Notes under the pieces: model-generated
What the model was told of the DNA's origin: nothing
The model's database searches: none
The model's input: the letters and a program-made list of their open reading frames with translations, nothing else
Shown here: piece after piece, positions 17,644 to 26,812 of the stretch
Numbering within the stretch: position 1 is the first letter of the stretch
Layout of the letters: the number at the start of each line of letters is the position of its first letter
Made by a program: the position numbers and the translations under genes
Assembly (NCBI RefSeq): GCF_009768975.1
Contig: NZ_CP035733.1
Location: forward strand, 1,488,001-1,552,000
Source: Sphingorhabdus lacus
GTDB lineage: Bacteria > Pseudomonadota > Alphaproteobacteria > Sphingomonadales > Sphingomonadaceae
Reading direction: 5' to 3'
Length of the DNA stretch: 64,000 bases

Positions 17644-18753
17644 TCAGTGTAAACGGTCGGGAAGATAGACGTTGCCATCGACATTTGGTGGCGGCGCGAC
17701 GGCTTCGGAAAGCATTGAGGCCGCGAGCATTGCAGCAGCGGGAGCCGTCTGGATCCCAAAACCGCCTTGCCCTGCCAGCCAGAAGAAGGATGGAGTAACA
17801 GGGTCGTGGCCGATCACGGGCTTGCGGTCAGGCGCAAAGCTTCGCAGTCCTGCCCATTTATGTTCGACGCGCCGAATGTCCCAGTCGACCACTTCCTGCA
17901 AACGCGCGATGGCAAGGGCGACATCCAGTTCCTCCGGCGCGGTATCACATGGCGGCGTTGGCGTTTCGTCATGGGGACTAAGCCACAACGTCCCGCCACT
18001 GTCCGGCTTGAAATAGAAGCTGCCATCCAACCCGATGACGAGTGGCAGATTGGCAGGAGCAGCCGGGGACACGGACAATTGAGCAATTGTTCTGCGATAG
18101 GGTTGGATGCCGAGCGGCCTGACTTGTGCCAATTGCGCCACCTCGTCAGCCCATGCACCTGCCGCATTGACAATCATGTCTGCGGTAAAGGACGCGCCAA
18201 TCGTGGCTAAATGCCAACGCCCCGCATTCCACTGCGCAGATTGCACCCTCGAATTGCATTGCAGGATGACATTCTGCCGCTTTGCCTGTCGCAAATAAGC
18301 GCCGTGCAAACCGCCAACATCAATATCGCAGCAATCAGGTTCCCATAGGCCCGACGTCCAGGCTGGCAGCAGTCCCGGCACGTGCGCTTCGATACCCTGA
18401 CGATCAAGCCGTTCAAACCGGACACCGCTATCGGCAAAATCCGTCAACAATGCATCGGCCAGCAAATGATGCGCATCCGTTCCCAAATGCAGTGCCCCGC
18501 GCGGATGCATCAGGGGGCCTTCATGGAAGGCGCTCGGCGGATTTGCGAGAAACGGACCGGAAGCGGTGGTCAACGGCTGAACGGCCGGACCACCATAGCT
18601 CTCATCCCAAAATGCTGCGGAACGCCCCGTCGAATGATAACCGGGATGCGCCTCAGCTTCGATCAGCAAAACAGACTTGTGCGCCGAAATCTCGGCAGCA
18701 AGGCTGGCGCCCGCTATTCCGGCGCCGATAATGGCAATATCGAAATCGCTCAT
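17644..18753 (-). CDS. FAD-dependent D-amino-acid dehydrogenase, D-arginine dehydrogenase (DauA)-like
   Basis: A 369-residue DAO-fold flavoprotein. FDIAIIGAGIAGASLAAEIS near the N-terminus binds FAD, and HPGYHSTGRSAA is the signature seen in D-arginine dehydrogenase and related enzymes. The C-terminal FAD segment is GQGGFGIQTAPAAAML. It should oxidise a D-amino acid to the imino acid with a non-oxygen acceptor, but the exact substrate is inferred only from similarity. The ATG at 18753 is chosen because it overlaps the stop of the upstream hydrolase gene (ATGA) and begins MSDFDIAII; a longer frame reaching 18801 lies inside that gene. Confidence 0.85.
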   Translation of the reverse strand: MSDFDIAIIGAGIAGASLAAEISAHKSVLLIEAEAHPGYHSTGRSAAFWDESYGGPAVQPLTTASGPFLANPPSAFHEGPLMHPRGALHLGTDAHHLLADALLTDFADSGVRFERLDRQGIEAHVPGLLPAWTSGLWEPDCCDIDVGGLHGAYLRQAKRQNVILQCNSRVQSAQWNAGRWHLATIGASFTADMIVNAAGAWADEVAQLAQVRPLGIQPYRRTIAQLSVSPAAPANLPLVIGLDGSFYFKPDSGGTLWLSPHDETPTPPCDTAPEELDVALAIARLQEVVDWDIRRVEHKWAGLRSFAPDRKPVIGHDPVTPSFFWLAGQGGFGIQTAPAAAMLAASMLSEAVAPPPNVDGNVYLPDRLH

Positions 18754-19706
18754 TTGACTGGGGCGTGCATGTCCAAAAAGGCGTCGATACGCGAAAGGCA
18801 TTGATCCCGAACGGCGTCCACTTCGCGCAAAAGCTCATGTGCGGCTTCTTTCCCGAAGATGAGTGTCTCGGCGTGCGGCAGGCGCTTGCTGTCCTTGATA
18901 ATCCGGGGCGTGCTGACCAGTTGGTCGGCCGTTGTTGCGAGAAGCAAAATGGGTGTCTGCACCTTCTCAAGCATAGCGGGGCGATCAAGCAAGCGGATCG
19001 AATCTATGGCGCGTTCGATCCAGTGCCAACTCGGCGGGCCTAATTTTACCTCAGGGCGTAAGGCCCACCACGCAAGCTCATCCTCGTAGCGGTCCTTGTC
19101 ACCTGTCAGTATTTTGCCGCGATCATGCATGGGCGATAATGGCTTCTCGCTCACCTTCCAGGCGGGCAGCTCGTCTCTGCCGATGCTGCACATCATCTTC
19201 GCAAAGGTATGGTTCAACCAAAGCGGCAGTCCTGCCGTCTGGATGCCGAGCATGGGCGCGCTCATTGCTACGGCATCAGGATCGATAGCCTTTTCCACCA
19301 GCGCGCGCATGGCCAATTGCCCACCCATGCTGTGCGCCAACACGACGTGAGGACCGGGCGTTTCGGCTTTCCACCGCGTCCAAAAATAACGCAGGTCGGC
19401 AATCCAGGTTGAAAAATCATCGATATGACCGACTTCAGGATCGGCAAGCAGCCGCCCGGACGCACCCTGCCCGCGCCAATCAACCGATGTCACCCTCCAG
19501 CCGCGCGCGGCATAATACGCGAGCGTCTCAAGATATTTCTCATAATGATCGCCGCGCCCGGGCAGGAACAGCATCGATCCACGCGGTTCATGTCCCCCCG
19601 CCCAGTCTATCCGGCGGATCGACCAGCCATCTTCGGCGGTCCAGAGGCTTTCGGTAGCATCCGACGGGATTGCGCGTCGGTCCATGTGAATTTTCTGGGC
19701 GTGCAT
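18750..19706 (-). CDS. Alpha/beta hydrolase, lysophospholipase/monoacylglycerol-lipase type
   Basis: A 318-residue serine hydrolase. The nucleophile elbow is AHSMGG around the middle of the protein, the oxyanion/strand region is MLFLPGRGDHYEKY, and the conserved VDWRGQGASGR is typical of lysophospholipase L2/monoacylglycerol lipase relatives. The late Asp and His (TADQLVS, AAHELL) complete a triad. AAGG lies just before the ATG at 19706. No signal peptide is seen. It is translationally coupled to the D-amino-acid dehydrogenase gene. The substrate is unassigned, an ester or monoacylglycerol being likely. Confidence 0.85.
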   Translation of the reverse strand: MHAQKIHMDRRAIPSDATESLWTAEDGWSIRRIDWAGGHEPRGSMLFLPGRGDHYEKYLETLAYYAARGWRVTSVDWRGQGASGRLLADPEVGHIDDFSTWIADLRYFWTRWKAETPGPHVVLAHSMGGQLAMRALVEKAIDPDAVAMSAPMLGIQTAGLPLWLNHTFAKMMCSIGRDELPAWKVSEKPLSPMHDRGKILTGDKDRYEDELAWWALRPEVKLGPPSWHWIERAIDSIRLLDRPAMLEKVQTPILLLATTADQLVSTPRIIKDSKRLPHAETLIFGKEAAHELLREVDAVRDQCLSRIDAFLDMHAPVK

Positions 19707-19728
19707 GGTTACCTTTTAGCAAGCTTTG

Positions 19729-20220
19729 ATGGTTAATGCTTGGCAAATGAACGGTGAAGCACTCACTTACGCACTAGTTGGGGGATTGGCAATTGCGCTG
19801 ATTTACTCCATCTATACCGACGTACGATATCGCTTAATTTTCAACAGGATAACATTGCTTATCGCGTTGGCGGCTCCTGCTTATTGGGCTGCAACAGGCG
19901 GTTTCAACCTGCCGGAAATTGGCCTCCACCTTCTCACCGCCACGATTGTTTTCATCTTCTTCCTGATTGCCTTCCGTTTTGGGGCGATGGGTGGCGGAGA
20001 TGTCAAGCTTTTCGCGGCTTTGGCGCTGTGGTGGCATTGGATCGATGTGGTCCGGATGGTTCTTTATGCCTCGATACTCGGGGCCTTGGTAACCATTGTT
20101 TTTGTGATGATTCACAAGGCAAAACAACAAGATGGTAGGGCACGCATACCCTATGGGGTCGCGATAGCCCTCGCCGGCTTGTGGATAGCCGGTGAACGGA
20201 TTTTTAACCATTTTACGTGA
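19729..20220 (+). CDS. cpaA: Prepilin peptidase CpaA (A24 family)
   Basis: A 163-residue polytopic membrane protein with about four to five hydrophobic segments. The two catalytic aspartates of A24 prepilin peptidases are visible in YTDVRYR and GGGDVKLF. CpaA/TadV cleaves the leader of Flp-type prepilins at the inner membrane. The start is uncertain: ATG 19729 follows no clear ribosome-binding site and ATG 19747 is a possible alternative. It is the first gene of the pilus locus, followed after 44 bases by cpaB. No flp pilin gene is adjacent. Confidence 0.88.
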   Translation: MVNAWQMNGEALTYALVGGLAIALIYSIYTDVRYRLIFNRITLLIALAAPAYWAATGGFNLPEIGLHLLTATIVFIFFLIAFRFGAMGGGDVKLFAALALWWHWIDVVRMVLYASILGALVTIVFVMIHKAKQQDGRARIPYGVAIALAGLWIAGERIFNHFT

Positions 20221-20264
20221 AATAGCATTCTTCAATCAGGGGACCTTTCAGGGGACAGTTCGTC

Positions 20265-21314
20265 ATGGATAGGAAAAAAGTCATATTGCTGGTGGCCGCG
20301 CTTTTCATCGCCGCCATTACCGCCTTCATGGCGCGCAGCATGTTCACCGGAGCAGCTGCGCCACAAGCGGCAGCAGCCAAACCGGTCGAAACCGGACCCA
20401 AGGTCATGGTCGCGACCAAGGCATTGCCGGTTGGTACAATCATCACCGCCGATAGCTTCCGCTATCAGCCATGGCCGAAAGAACTGGTCGAGGACGCCTA
20501 CTTCATCGAAGGCCCCGGCGGCACCTCTGGCCCTGATGGTGCAACTGCATCGCCTGGCGTCACACCTGAAGAGCTGGTTGGCACCGTTGTACGCAACGCC
20601 ATCACGGCAGGTCAGCCCATCACCAAGGGTTCTTTGGTGAAGCCGGGTGATCGCGGGTTCCTCGCTGCGGCGCTTGGCCCTGGCATGCGCGCTGTGACCG
20701 TTCCTGTGTCGGCATTGACCGGTGTTGCAGGCTTTGTGTTCCCCGGTGACCGCGTCGACCTTGTATTGACCCAGAATATCGCAGGCCCTGGCGGCCCGCC
20801 GCTGAAGGTATCCGAAACAATCCTGCGTAACATGCGCGTTCTGGCAACCGATCAACGCTCTACAAATGCTGTGGATGCCGAAGGTAAAACCGTCGTCCGC
20901 AAATATAAGCTTGTTACGATGGAAGCGACCCCATCGATCGCCGAACGAATCACGGTTGCCCAGTCTATCGGAACGATCAGCCTTTCGCTTCGTTCGCTCG
21001 CAGACAATGCAGCGGAACTTGAGCAAGCTTTGGCTTCGGGTGAAGTCAACATTCCTGAAGGCGCAACTGCAGAGCAGGAAGCCGCCATCATGAAAAAGCT
21101 GGCTCAGCGTCCTGTAGCAGGCAAAAGCACCTACACGACCGGAGGCGACGTATCGCGGTTCCAGCGGAGCAGCATCCCTGCCCAGACGCCGCTTGCAATC
21201 GCAGCCGAAAATGTTCGCATTCAAAGACAAGTCCAGAAAGTCGTCAGCTCGCAAACCGTGCGCGTGTCACGCGCAGGTGCCGAAACCGTCGTTGACGTAA
21301 GCCGGAGACAGTAA
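20265..21314 (+). CDS. cpaB: Flp pilus assembly protein CpaB/RcpC
   Basis: A 349-residue periplasmic protein. A single N-terminal membrane anchor (KVILLVAALFIAAITAFMA) is followed by an SAF/AFP-III-type beta-clip domain (MVATKALPVGTIITADSF) and the RcpC domain with GMRAVTVPVSALTGVAGFVFPGDRVDLVL read in two parts. RcpC/CpaB helps assemble or stabilise the secretin and may bind peptidoglycan. It ends two bases before cpaC starts, so the genes are co-translated. Confidence 0.92.
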   Translation: MDRKKVILLVAALFIAAITAFMARSMFTGAAAPQAAAAKPVETGPKVMVATKALPVGTIITADSFRYQPWPKELVEDAYFIEGPGGTSGPDGATASPGVTPEELVGTVVRNAITAGQPITKGSLVKPGDRGFLAAALGPGMRAVTVPVSALTGVAGFVFPGDRVDLVLTQNIAGPGGPPLKVSETILRNMRVLATDQRSTNAVDAEGKTVVRKYKLVTMEATPSIAERITVAQSIGTISLSLRSLADNAAELEQALASGEVNIPEGATAEQEAAIMKKLAQRPVAGKSTYTTGGDVSRFQRSSIPAQTPLAIAAENVRIQRQVQKVVSSQTVRVSRAGAETVVDVSRRQ

Positions 21315-21315
21315 G

Positions 21316-22818
21316 ATGAACAAGATATCAAAACTCAAATCCGGCTTTGCAGCCGCTGCGTTGACCGCAGCCTTGGGAACGATCGCTCTTGTTGCCCTTC
21401 CAACAGTAGCGCATGCGCAATCGGCAAAGGATGCGAAACTCGTAACCCTTTCCATCGGTCGCGGTCAGCAGATCAACCTGGGAAGCACCATCACGGACGT
21501 GGTTGTCGCTAACCCGCAAGTTGCCGATGTCGAAGTCAAATCCGGTCGCCAGATCTACATCTTGGCAAAGAATCCCGGCGAAACAAGCATTGTTGCAACC
21601 GATGCCGCCGGACGTACCGTTTATTCGGCGACCGTCCGCGTTGGTATGAACCTGGACTCCATCGACCAGATGTTGGCCGTGGCCATGCCGGATGCCGATA
21701 TCAAAGTCACGACGATGAATGGTATCATCATGCTGACCGGAACGGTAAAGCAGCCGGAAGAAGCATCCGAAGCGATGGACCTTGTAACCGCATTTAGCGG
21801 CGGACAGTCAAAGATCGTCAACCGGATAAAAACAGCCACGCCCTTGCAGATCAATTTGCAAGTGCGTGTTGCCGAAGTTAGTCGCTCACTTTCCAAGGAA
21901 ATATCGGGCAACATACAGGGCGGCAAACCCGGAACCAACAGTTCGGGCGACCCCTATTTCTTCGGGCTTGGCCGTGGCCGGGACTTCACGACCGGTACAA
22001 CCGTTACATTTCCGGAAAGCACCACCACGGTTGCCGGCATCGGAAAGTTGTTCGGCATCGATGTTGAAGCTGCATTCGACTTGTCCGAACGCGCAGGACT
22101 TGTTTCAACTCTCGCCAATCCAAACCTGACCACGGTGTCGGGCGAAACTGCAGAATTTCTGGCTGGGGGCACCTTCCCCGTCGTGACATCGTCGGACAAC
22201 GGCGTTTCCGTCCAGTATCAATCCTACGGTGTCAGCCTGACTTACACGCCCGTTGTCTTGGCCGATGGCCGCATTTCTTTGCGCGTCCGTTCCGAGGTTT
22301 CGGATATCTCGTCGCAGGGCGCAGTGCGCGTGGGTGGTCTTGAAGTTCCAGCCACGACGACCCGTATGGCAGAAACAACCGTCGAGCTCGGCTCGGGTCA
22401 AAGCATGATGATCGCAGGATTGCTCAGCAATCAGTTGAACAGCTCGGTGGATAAAACACCAGGCGTTGGCGACATTCCGGTTTTGGGTGCTCTGTTCAAA
22501 TCCAACGGATGGCGCCGCAACGAAACAGAATTGATGATCGTCATCACGCCCTATTTGGTCAAACCTGTTTCGGATAGCGAGATCAAGTTACCGACCGATG
22601 GCATCCATTCGGCGAACGATGCGGAGCGTGTTTTGCTCGGCAAGGTTCTCGACAAAAATGGTGACAAGAACCGCCCGATGCCGACCATCGCCCCTGCCCC
22701 CTCTGGCGGACCCGAAATGGGCTCCATCAGCGAAGCAGCGCCAGCCTTGCCGCAAAAAGGTGACAAAGCGAAAGCACAAGCCGCGGCTTCTGGCCCCGGT
22801 TTCAGCTTCGACCAGTAA
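21316..22818 (+). CDS. cpaC: Outer-membrane secretin CpaC/RcpA
   Basis: A 500-residue secretin with a cleavable signal peptide (LVALPTVAHAQ). The N-terminal pilus-secretin domain (TLSIGRGQQINLGSTITDVV, read in part) is followed by a BON-like segment (GIIMLTGTVKQPEEASEAMD) and the type II/III secretin domain with VPATTTRMAETTVELGSGQS and GDIPVLGALFKS. It forms the outer-membrane channel for the Flp pilus. The last 60 residues are Pro/Ala-rich and may be the pilotin- or CpaD-contact region. cpaD follows after 15 bases. Confidence 0.93.
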   Translation: MNKISKLKSGFAAAALTAALGTIALVALPTVAHAQSAKDAKLVTLSIGRGQQINLGSTITDVVVANPQVADVEVKSGRQIYILAKNPGETSIVATDAAGRTVYSATVRVGMNLDSIDQMLAVAMPDADIKVTTMNGIIMLTGTVKQPEEASEAMDLVTAFSGGQSKIVNRIKTATPLQINLQVRVAEVSRSLSKEISGNIQGGKPGTNSSGDPYFFGLGRGRDFTTGTTVTFPESTTTVAGIGKLFGIDVEAAFDLSERAGLVSTLANPNLTTVSGETAEFLAGGTFPVVTSSDNGVSVQYQSYGVSLTYTPVVLADGRISLRVRSEVSDISSQGAVRVGGLEVPATTTRMAETTVELGSGQSMMIAGLLSNQLNSSVDKTPGVGDIPVLGALFKSNGWRRNETELMIVITPYLVKPVSDSEIKLPTDGIHSANDAERVLLGKVLDKNGDKNRPMPTIAPAPSGGPEMGSISEAAPALPQKGDKAKAQAAASGPGFSFDQ

Positions 22819-22833
22819 TCCCAGTTCAGGAGA

Positions 22834-23445
22834 ATGACTATGCGTAACATGAAATTCCTGACCGCAGTTGCAGCCAGTCTTACATTGGCCGGATGTGCTG
22901 CAGGCTCGCTGGGAACAACGAACACTTCGATGTACTCGGTCCATCAGCCGGTAGTTGAACGTACCAACTTTGCTATCGATCTCAACAGCGATGGCGGTGG
23001 CATTTCAACTGCAGAACAAAACCGCCTTGGCGAATGGTTTGATGCCTTGCGGCTCGGCTACGGCGATAGCGTCTCGGTCGACTTCGGTTCGAGCTACGCT
23101 GATCAATCGGCAACCAAAATCGTTTCGAAAGTTGCTTCAGACCGGGGAGTTCTCCTTGATGGGGTTGCTCCGGTAACTGCTGGTCAGATTGCACCAGGCA
23201 TGGTTCGCGTGATTGTGACGCGTTCAAAGGCGTCGGTGCCTTCCTGCCCCGACTTCACGACGGATCACGACCGTAACTATAACGCCAGCAATCATAGCAA
23301 TCACGGCTGCTCTGTTAACAGCAACCTCGCAGCGATGATCGCGAATCCGGAAGATCTCGTCCGTGGCCAGGAAAACAAGCGGCTCGATACGAACAGCGGC
23401 AAAAGAGCGGTCGACACCTACCGCGCCAAAACTGGAGGCAACTAA
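22834..23445 (+). CDS. cpaD: Pilus assembly lipoprotein CpaD
   Basis: A 203-residue lipoprotein with signal and lipobox TLAGCAAG. The CpaD family region includes VVERTNFAIDLN, then RLGEWFDALRLGYGDSVSVD, and CPDFTTDHD, with conserved cysteines (SCPDF ... HGCSVNSNLAAM). RcpB/CpaD-type lipoproteins assist secretin gating or localisation in the outer membrane. The ribosome-binding site AGGAG precedes the ATG. Its stop overlaps the start of cpaE by one base (TAATG). Confidence 0.9.
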   Translation: MTMRNMKFLTAVAASLTLAGCAAGSLGTTNTSMYSVHQPVVERTNFAIDLNSDGGGISTAEQNRLGEWFDALRLGYGDSVSVDFGSSYADQSATKIVSKVASDRGVLLDGVAPVTAGQIAPGMVRVIVTRSKASVPSCPDFTTDHDRNYNASNHSNHGCSVNSNLAAMIANPEDLVRGQENKRLDTNSGKRAVDTYRAKTGGN

Positions 23446-24701
23446 TGAACGCTCCATGGAAATCCGGCGTTGCCGGTACACGTGATCCGATAAACGCCTA
23501 TGTCTGCGACGACATGACGCTCGACGTCATTCGCGGCGTATGCGAAGAAATGGGTTGGAGCCAGGACAAGGCCTATAAGGGCGGTCTGCGTAACGCTATC
23601 CAGTCGCTTTCGGTATCGGCAAGCCCGCAGATCCTTCTGGTCGATCTTTCCGAGTCAGGCGATCCGATTTCGGACATCAACAGCTTGGCCGAGGTTTGTG
23701 AGCCCGGAACCATTGTTATCGCAGTGGGCCAGGTGAACGATGTTCGCCTGTATCGTGACCTTCTCATGTCCGGGTTGCAGGATTATCTGCTGAAACCGCT
23801 TAGCCCAGATTCTTTGCGCGACGCATTTGCAAATGCACAGACGATCCTGAACGCACCCAAGCATGAGGAACATTCGGCCGATCGTCCCCATATTTCAACC
23901 GCCGTCATTGGAACGCGCGGTGGATGTGGAGCGTCGACTATTGCTTCGTCGCTCGCGTGGACATTTTCGCAAACGCAAGGTCATCCGACCGGCTTTCTCG
24001 ATCTCGACGTCCATTTCGGGACCGGCGCTCTCGCCATGGACCTGGAACCAGGTCGCGGTCTGACGGACGCCATCGACAATCCCAGCCGTATCGACGGGCT
24101 CTTTATTGAGCGCGCAATGATCAAGGCGAACGAAAAGCTGTCGATCTTGTCCGCCGAAGCTCCGATGAGCAGCCCCGTGCTGACAGACGGCAGTGCGTTT
24201 TACCAGCTGCAGGAAGAATTCCGCGCGGCTTTTGAAAACACCGTTATCGACATGCCGAGAAGCATGCTCATCGCTTACCCGCATCTTATGCAGGACGTGA
24301 ACATGGCGGTTGTTACAACCGAACTCACGCTGGCATCGGCACGCGATACGATCCGTGTGCTTGCATGGCTGAAACAGAATGCGCCGCATTGCAAAACACT
24401 TGTGGTGGCAAACAATGTTCAGACGGCCGCACTCGAAATCAGCCGGAAAGACTTTGAAAGCACGATCGAACGTAAGATCGATCTAATCTTGCCGTCCGAT
24501 CCCAAGGCAACTGCGCAGGCAGCCAAAGTTGGCCAGCCCGTGGTCGACGCCGTACGTGGCAGCAAATTGTCTGCGGGCATCGTCAACTTGGCTGACATGA
24601 TTGCGGGCAGCGCGGCAGAAGCTGCAGAGGCAGCTCCGGAAGACGAGAAGTCCAAGAAATCGGTGATGTCGGGCTTCAAGTCGCTGTTGAAAAAGAAATA
24701 A
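23445..24701 (+). CDS. cpaE: Pilus localisation ATPase CpaE/TadZ
   Basis: A 418-residue protein. The first 130 residues form a receiver-like domain (ILLVDLSESGDP, DYLLKPLSPDSLRDAF). The rest is a MinD/ParA-type ATPase with the deviant Walker motif GTRGGCGASTIASSLAW and the switch region FLDLDVHFGTGALAMDLEP. TadZ/CpaE marks the pole and recruits the pilus machinery. The C-terminal tail is acidic then basic (AAEAAPEDEKSKKS). In most cpa/tad loci cpaF/tadA follows; here the next gene is tadB after 66 bases. Confidence 0.93.
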   Translation: MNAPWKSGVAGTRDPINAYVCDDMTLDVIRGVCEEMGWSQDKAYKGGLRNAIQSLSVSASPQILLVDLSESGDPISDINSLAEVCEPGTIVIAVGQVNDVRLYRDLLMSGLQDYLLKPLSPDSLRDAFANAQTILNAPKHEEHSADRPHISTAVIGTRGGCGASTIASSLAWTFSQTQGHPTGFLDLDVHFGTGALAMDLEPGRGLTDAIDNPSRIDGLFIERAMIKANEKLSILSAEAPMSSPVLTDGSAFYQLQEEFRAAFENTVIDMPRSMLIAYPHLMQDVNMAVVTTELTLASARDTIRVLAWLKQNAPHCKTLVVANNVQTAALEISRKDFESTIERKIDLILPSDPKATAQAAKVGQPVVDAVRGSKLSAGIVNLADMIAGSAAEAAEAAPEDEKSKKSVMSGFKSLLKKK

Positions 24702-24714
24702 TCGTTTTGATGGC

Positions 24715-24739
24715 CGCTGTGTCCAGACAGGACACAGCG
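24715..24739. repeat. Perfect 10-bp hairpin between cpaE and tadB
   Basis: CGCTGTGTCC-agaca-GGACACAGCG. It has no T-tract, so it is a poor intrinsic terminator. It occupies the 66-base gap where the cpaF/tadA ATPase gene is normally found, and may be an mRNA-processing or attenuation structure, or a scar. Confidence 0.6.
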
Positions 24740-24767
24740 CCATCGACCACCACGAACTGAGCGGAAA

Positions 24768-25733
24768 ATGATGCAGAATCTTATACTTGCAACGGGTTTC
24801 ATGCTGGTTTTGGTCCTGATTGCACTCGCATTCATGGGCCCCAATGTAGGCAAGGCAACCTCTCGCCGTCTCGGTGCCGTGAAAATGCGTCATTCCGACA
24901 GCGCGGATGCGCGCGTCGAACAGCAGATGCGCAAGGCACTCGCCGCGCGTCGTCCGATGATTTTTACAGATGGCCGCAGCATAAGCCGTACTGACCAGTT
25001 GCGCTTGCGACTCGCCCAGACCGGCAAAAGCTGGACCCTGCAGCAATATATGATCACATCGGCCAGCATTGCCTTTCTCGTCATGGCAGCGCTGTGGATT
25101 AAAGGTGCACCCATGTATCTGGCCCTGTTTGGCGGACTGATGCTGGGTGCGGGCTTGCCCCATTTCGCTGTCAATTTTCTGATGGCAAAGCGTATCAAGC
25201 AATTCACGACCAACTTTCCTGACGCCATCGAACTGCTCGTTCGTGGTCTGAAGTCGGGCCTCCCGGTTGGTGAAACACTGGGCATGGTTGCGAAAGAAAT
25301 TCCAGGCCCAGTTGGCGAAGAGTTCAAGATGGTGACCGAAAAGGTGCGCATCGGTAAGACGATGGAAGACGCTTTGCAGGAAACTGCGGATCGTATGGGC
25401 ACACCCGAATTCCAGTTTTTCGTCATTACCCTCGCCATTCAGCGCGAAACGGGTGGCAACTTGGCGGAAACTCTGGCGAATTTGGCCGATGTGCTTCGCA
25501 AGCGTGCACAAATGAAGCTGAAAATTCGCGCTATGTCGTCGGAATCCAAAGCTTCTGCCTATATCGTCGGTTCCTTGCCGTTCTTCGTTTTCGGCATGGT
25601 CTGGTCGGTGAACCAGAAATATCTGGCAGGCTTCTTCTTTGAGCCGCGACTGATGATTGCTGGCATGATTGGCATCGTGTGGATGTCGATCGGCGCATTC
25701 ATCATGGCCAAAATGGTCAATTTCGAAATCTAA
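24768..25733 (+). CDS. tadB: Tad inner-membrane platform protein TadB
   Basis: A 321-residue type II secretion F-domain protein. Hydrophobic segments lie at the N-terminus (NLILATGFMLVLVLIALAFM), around residues 90-125 and at the C-terminus. The GspF-like cytoplasmic domain contains FPDAIELLVRGLKSGLPVGE and RETGGNLAETLANLADVLRK, the latter a strong family signature. TadB forms the inner-membrane platform with TadC and is turned by the TadA ATPase. Confidence 0.93.
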   Translation: MMQNLILATGFMLVLVLIALAFMGPNVGKATSRRLGAVKMRHSDSADARVEQQMRKALAARRPMIFTDGRSISRTDQLRLRLAQTGKSWTLQQYMITSASIAFLVMAALWIKGAPMYLALFGGLMLGAGLPHFAVNFLMAKRIKQFTTNFPDAIELLVRGLKSGLPVGETLGMVAKEIPGPVGEEFKMVTEKVRIGKTMEDALQETADRMGTPEFQFFVITLAIQRETGGNLAETLANLADVLRKRAQMKLKIRAMSSESKASAYIVGSLPFFVFGMVWSVNQKYLAGFFFEPRLMIAGMIGIVWMSIGAFIMAKMVNFEI

Positions 25734-25754
25734 ATTTGGGGGCGGGATAGAAAA

Positions 25755-26750
25755 ATGACCAATCCAGGTGGACCTCAACTTTTAGGCATTGATGTCTTGT
25801 GGGTCGCAACGATGCTATCGGCCGTTGCTGCCGTAGCTGTGATCTTCGCAATTTATGCTGCCGTAACCGTACGTGATCCAATGACGAAGCGTGTAAAAGC
25901 GCTGAGCGAACGCCGCGAACAGTTGAAGGCTGGTATTACCGCAACAACGTCGAAGAAGCGCGCGAAGCTTGTCCGTAAGACCGAAACAACGGACAAGATG
26001 CGGCAAATGCTGTCCAAATTGCAGGTTCTGCAAGAGGACCAGATCAAGATCGTTCAGCAGAAACTGGCGCAAGCGGGGATCCGCCGTAAGGAACTGGCCG
26101 TTACGGTCATCTTCAGCCGGCTCGTACTTCCCGTTATCTTCGGCGGTGGCGCTGCGCTCTGGATTTATGGTTTCGGCGGTATGGAAACGTACAGCACGTT
26201 TAAACGCTTTGCCGCGTTCGCCATCATCACAATTTTGGGTTATAAGGCTGCGGATATTTATCTCAGCAACCTGATCCAGAAGCGTACCGATGCCATCCGC
26301 AAAGGCCTGCCCGATGCCCTCGACTTGCTCGTGATTTGCGCAGAGGCCGGCTTGACCGTCGACACCTCGTTCAACCGCGTGGCCAAGGAATTGGGCCGTG
26401 GCTATCCCGAACTCGGTGATGAGTTCGCACTGACGGCTATTGAACTCGGATTCTTAACAGAGCGCCGTATGGCCTTTGAAAATCTGGCTTACCGTGTGAA
26501 CCTTGACTCGATCAAGGGCGTGGTGACCACCATGATCCAGACCGAGAAATATGGTACGCCGCTGGCATCCGCTCTTCGCGTTCTGTCGGCAGAGTTCCGG
26601 AACGAACGCATGATGCGGGCTGAAGAAAAGGCCGCGCGCCTTCCCGCCATTATGACCATACCGCTGATTCTTTTTATTCTGCCGGTGTTGTTCATCGTTA
26701 TTCTTGGACCAGCAGCCTGTTCCATCGGCGATGCCTTCGCGAAGAAATAA
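25755..26750 (+). CDS. tadC: Tad inner-membrane platform protein TadC
   Basis: A 331-residue second GspF-domain protein. Signatures are GLPDALDLLVICAEAGLTVD and the second helix pair with YGTPLASALRVLSAEFR. Membrane segments are at the N-terminus, near residues 120-160 and at the C-terminus (IPLILFILPVLFIVILGPA). A GGGGCGGGA-like ribosome-binding region precedes the ATG, 21 bases after tadB. It ends the pilus locus and is followed by a bidirectional terminator. No tadD, tadE, tadF or tadG gene follows. Confidence 0.92.
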   Translation: MTNPGGPQLLGIDVLWVATMLSAVAAVAVIFAIYAAVTVRDPMTKRVKALSERREQLKAGITATTSKKRAKLVRKTETTDKMRQMLSKLQVLQEDQIKIVQQKLAQAGIRRKELAVTVIFSRLVLPVIFGGGAALWIYGFGGMETYSTFKRFAAFAIITILGYKAADIYLSNLIQKRTDAIRKGLPDALDLLVICAEAGLTVDTSFNRVAKELGRGYPELGDEFALTAIELGFLTERRMAFENLAYRVNLDSIKGVVTTMIQTEKYGTPLASALRVLSAEFRNERMMRAEEKAARLPAIMTIPLILFILPVLFIVILGPAACSIGDAFAKK

Positions 26751-26772
26751 GGCATCCAGACACGCACATAAA

Positions 26773-26807
26773 AAAAAGGGGGCGGAGTTAAAACTCTGCC
26801 CCTTTTT
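26773..26807. terminator. Bidirectional intrinsic terminator between tadC and the FAH-family gene
   Basis: An A-tract, the stem GGGGGCGGAG ... CTCTGCCCC around a short loop, and a T-tract. It serves tadC on the plus strand and the convergent FAH-family gene on the minus strand. Confidence 0.85.
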
Positions 26808-26812
26808 CTATC

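Noticed and set aside
24483-25778. A 431-codon minus-strand frame antisense to tadB
   Set aside because: It is a shadow of cpaE/tadB, whose plus-strand proteins have strong family motifs.
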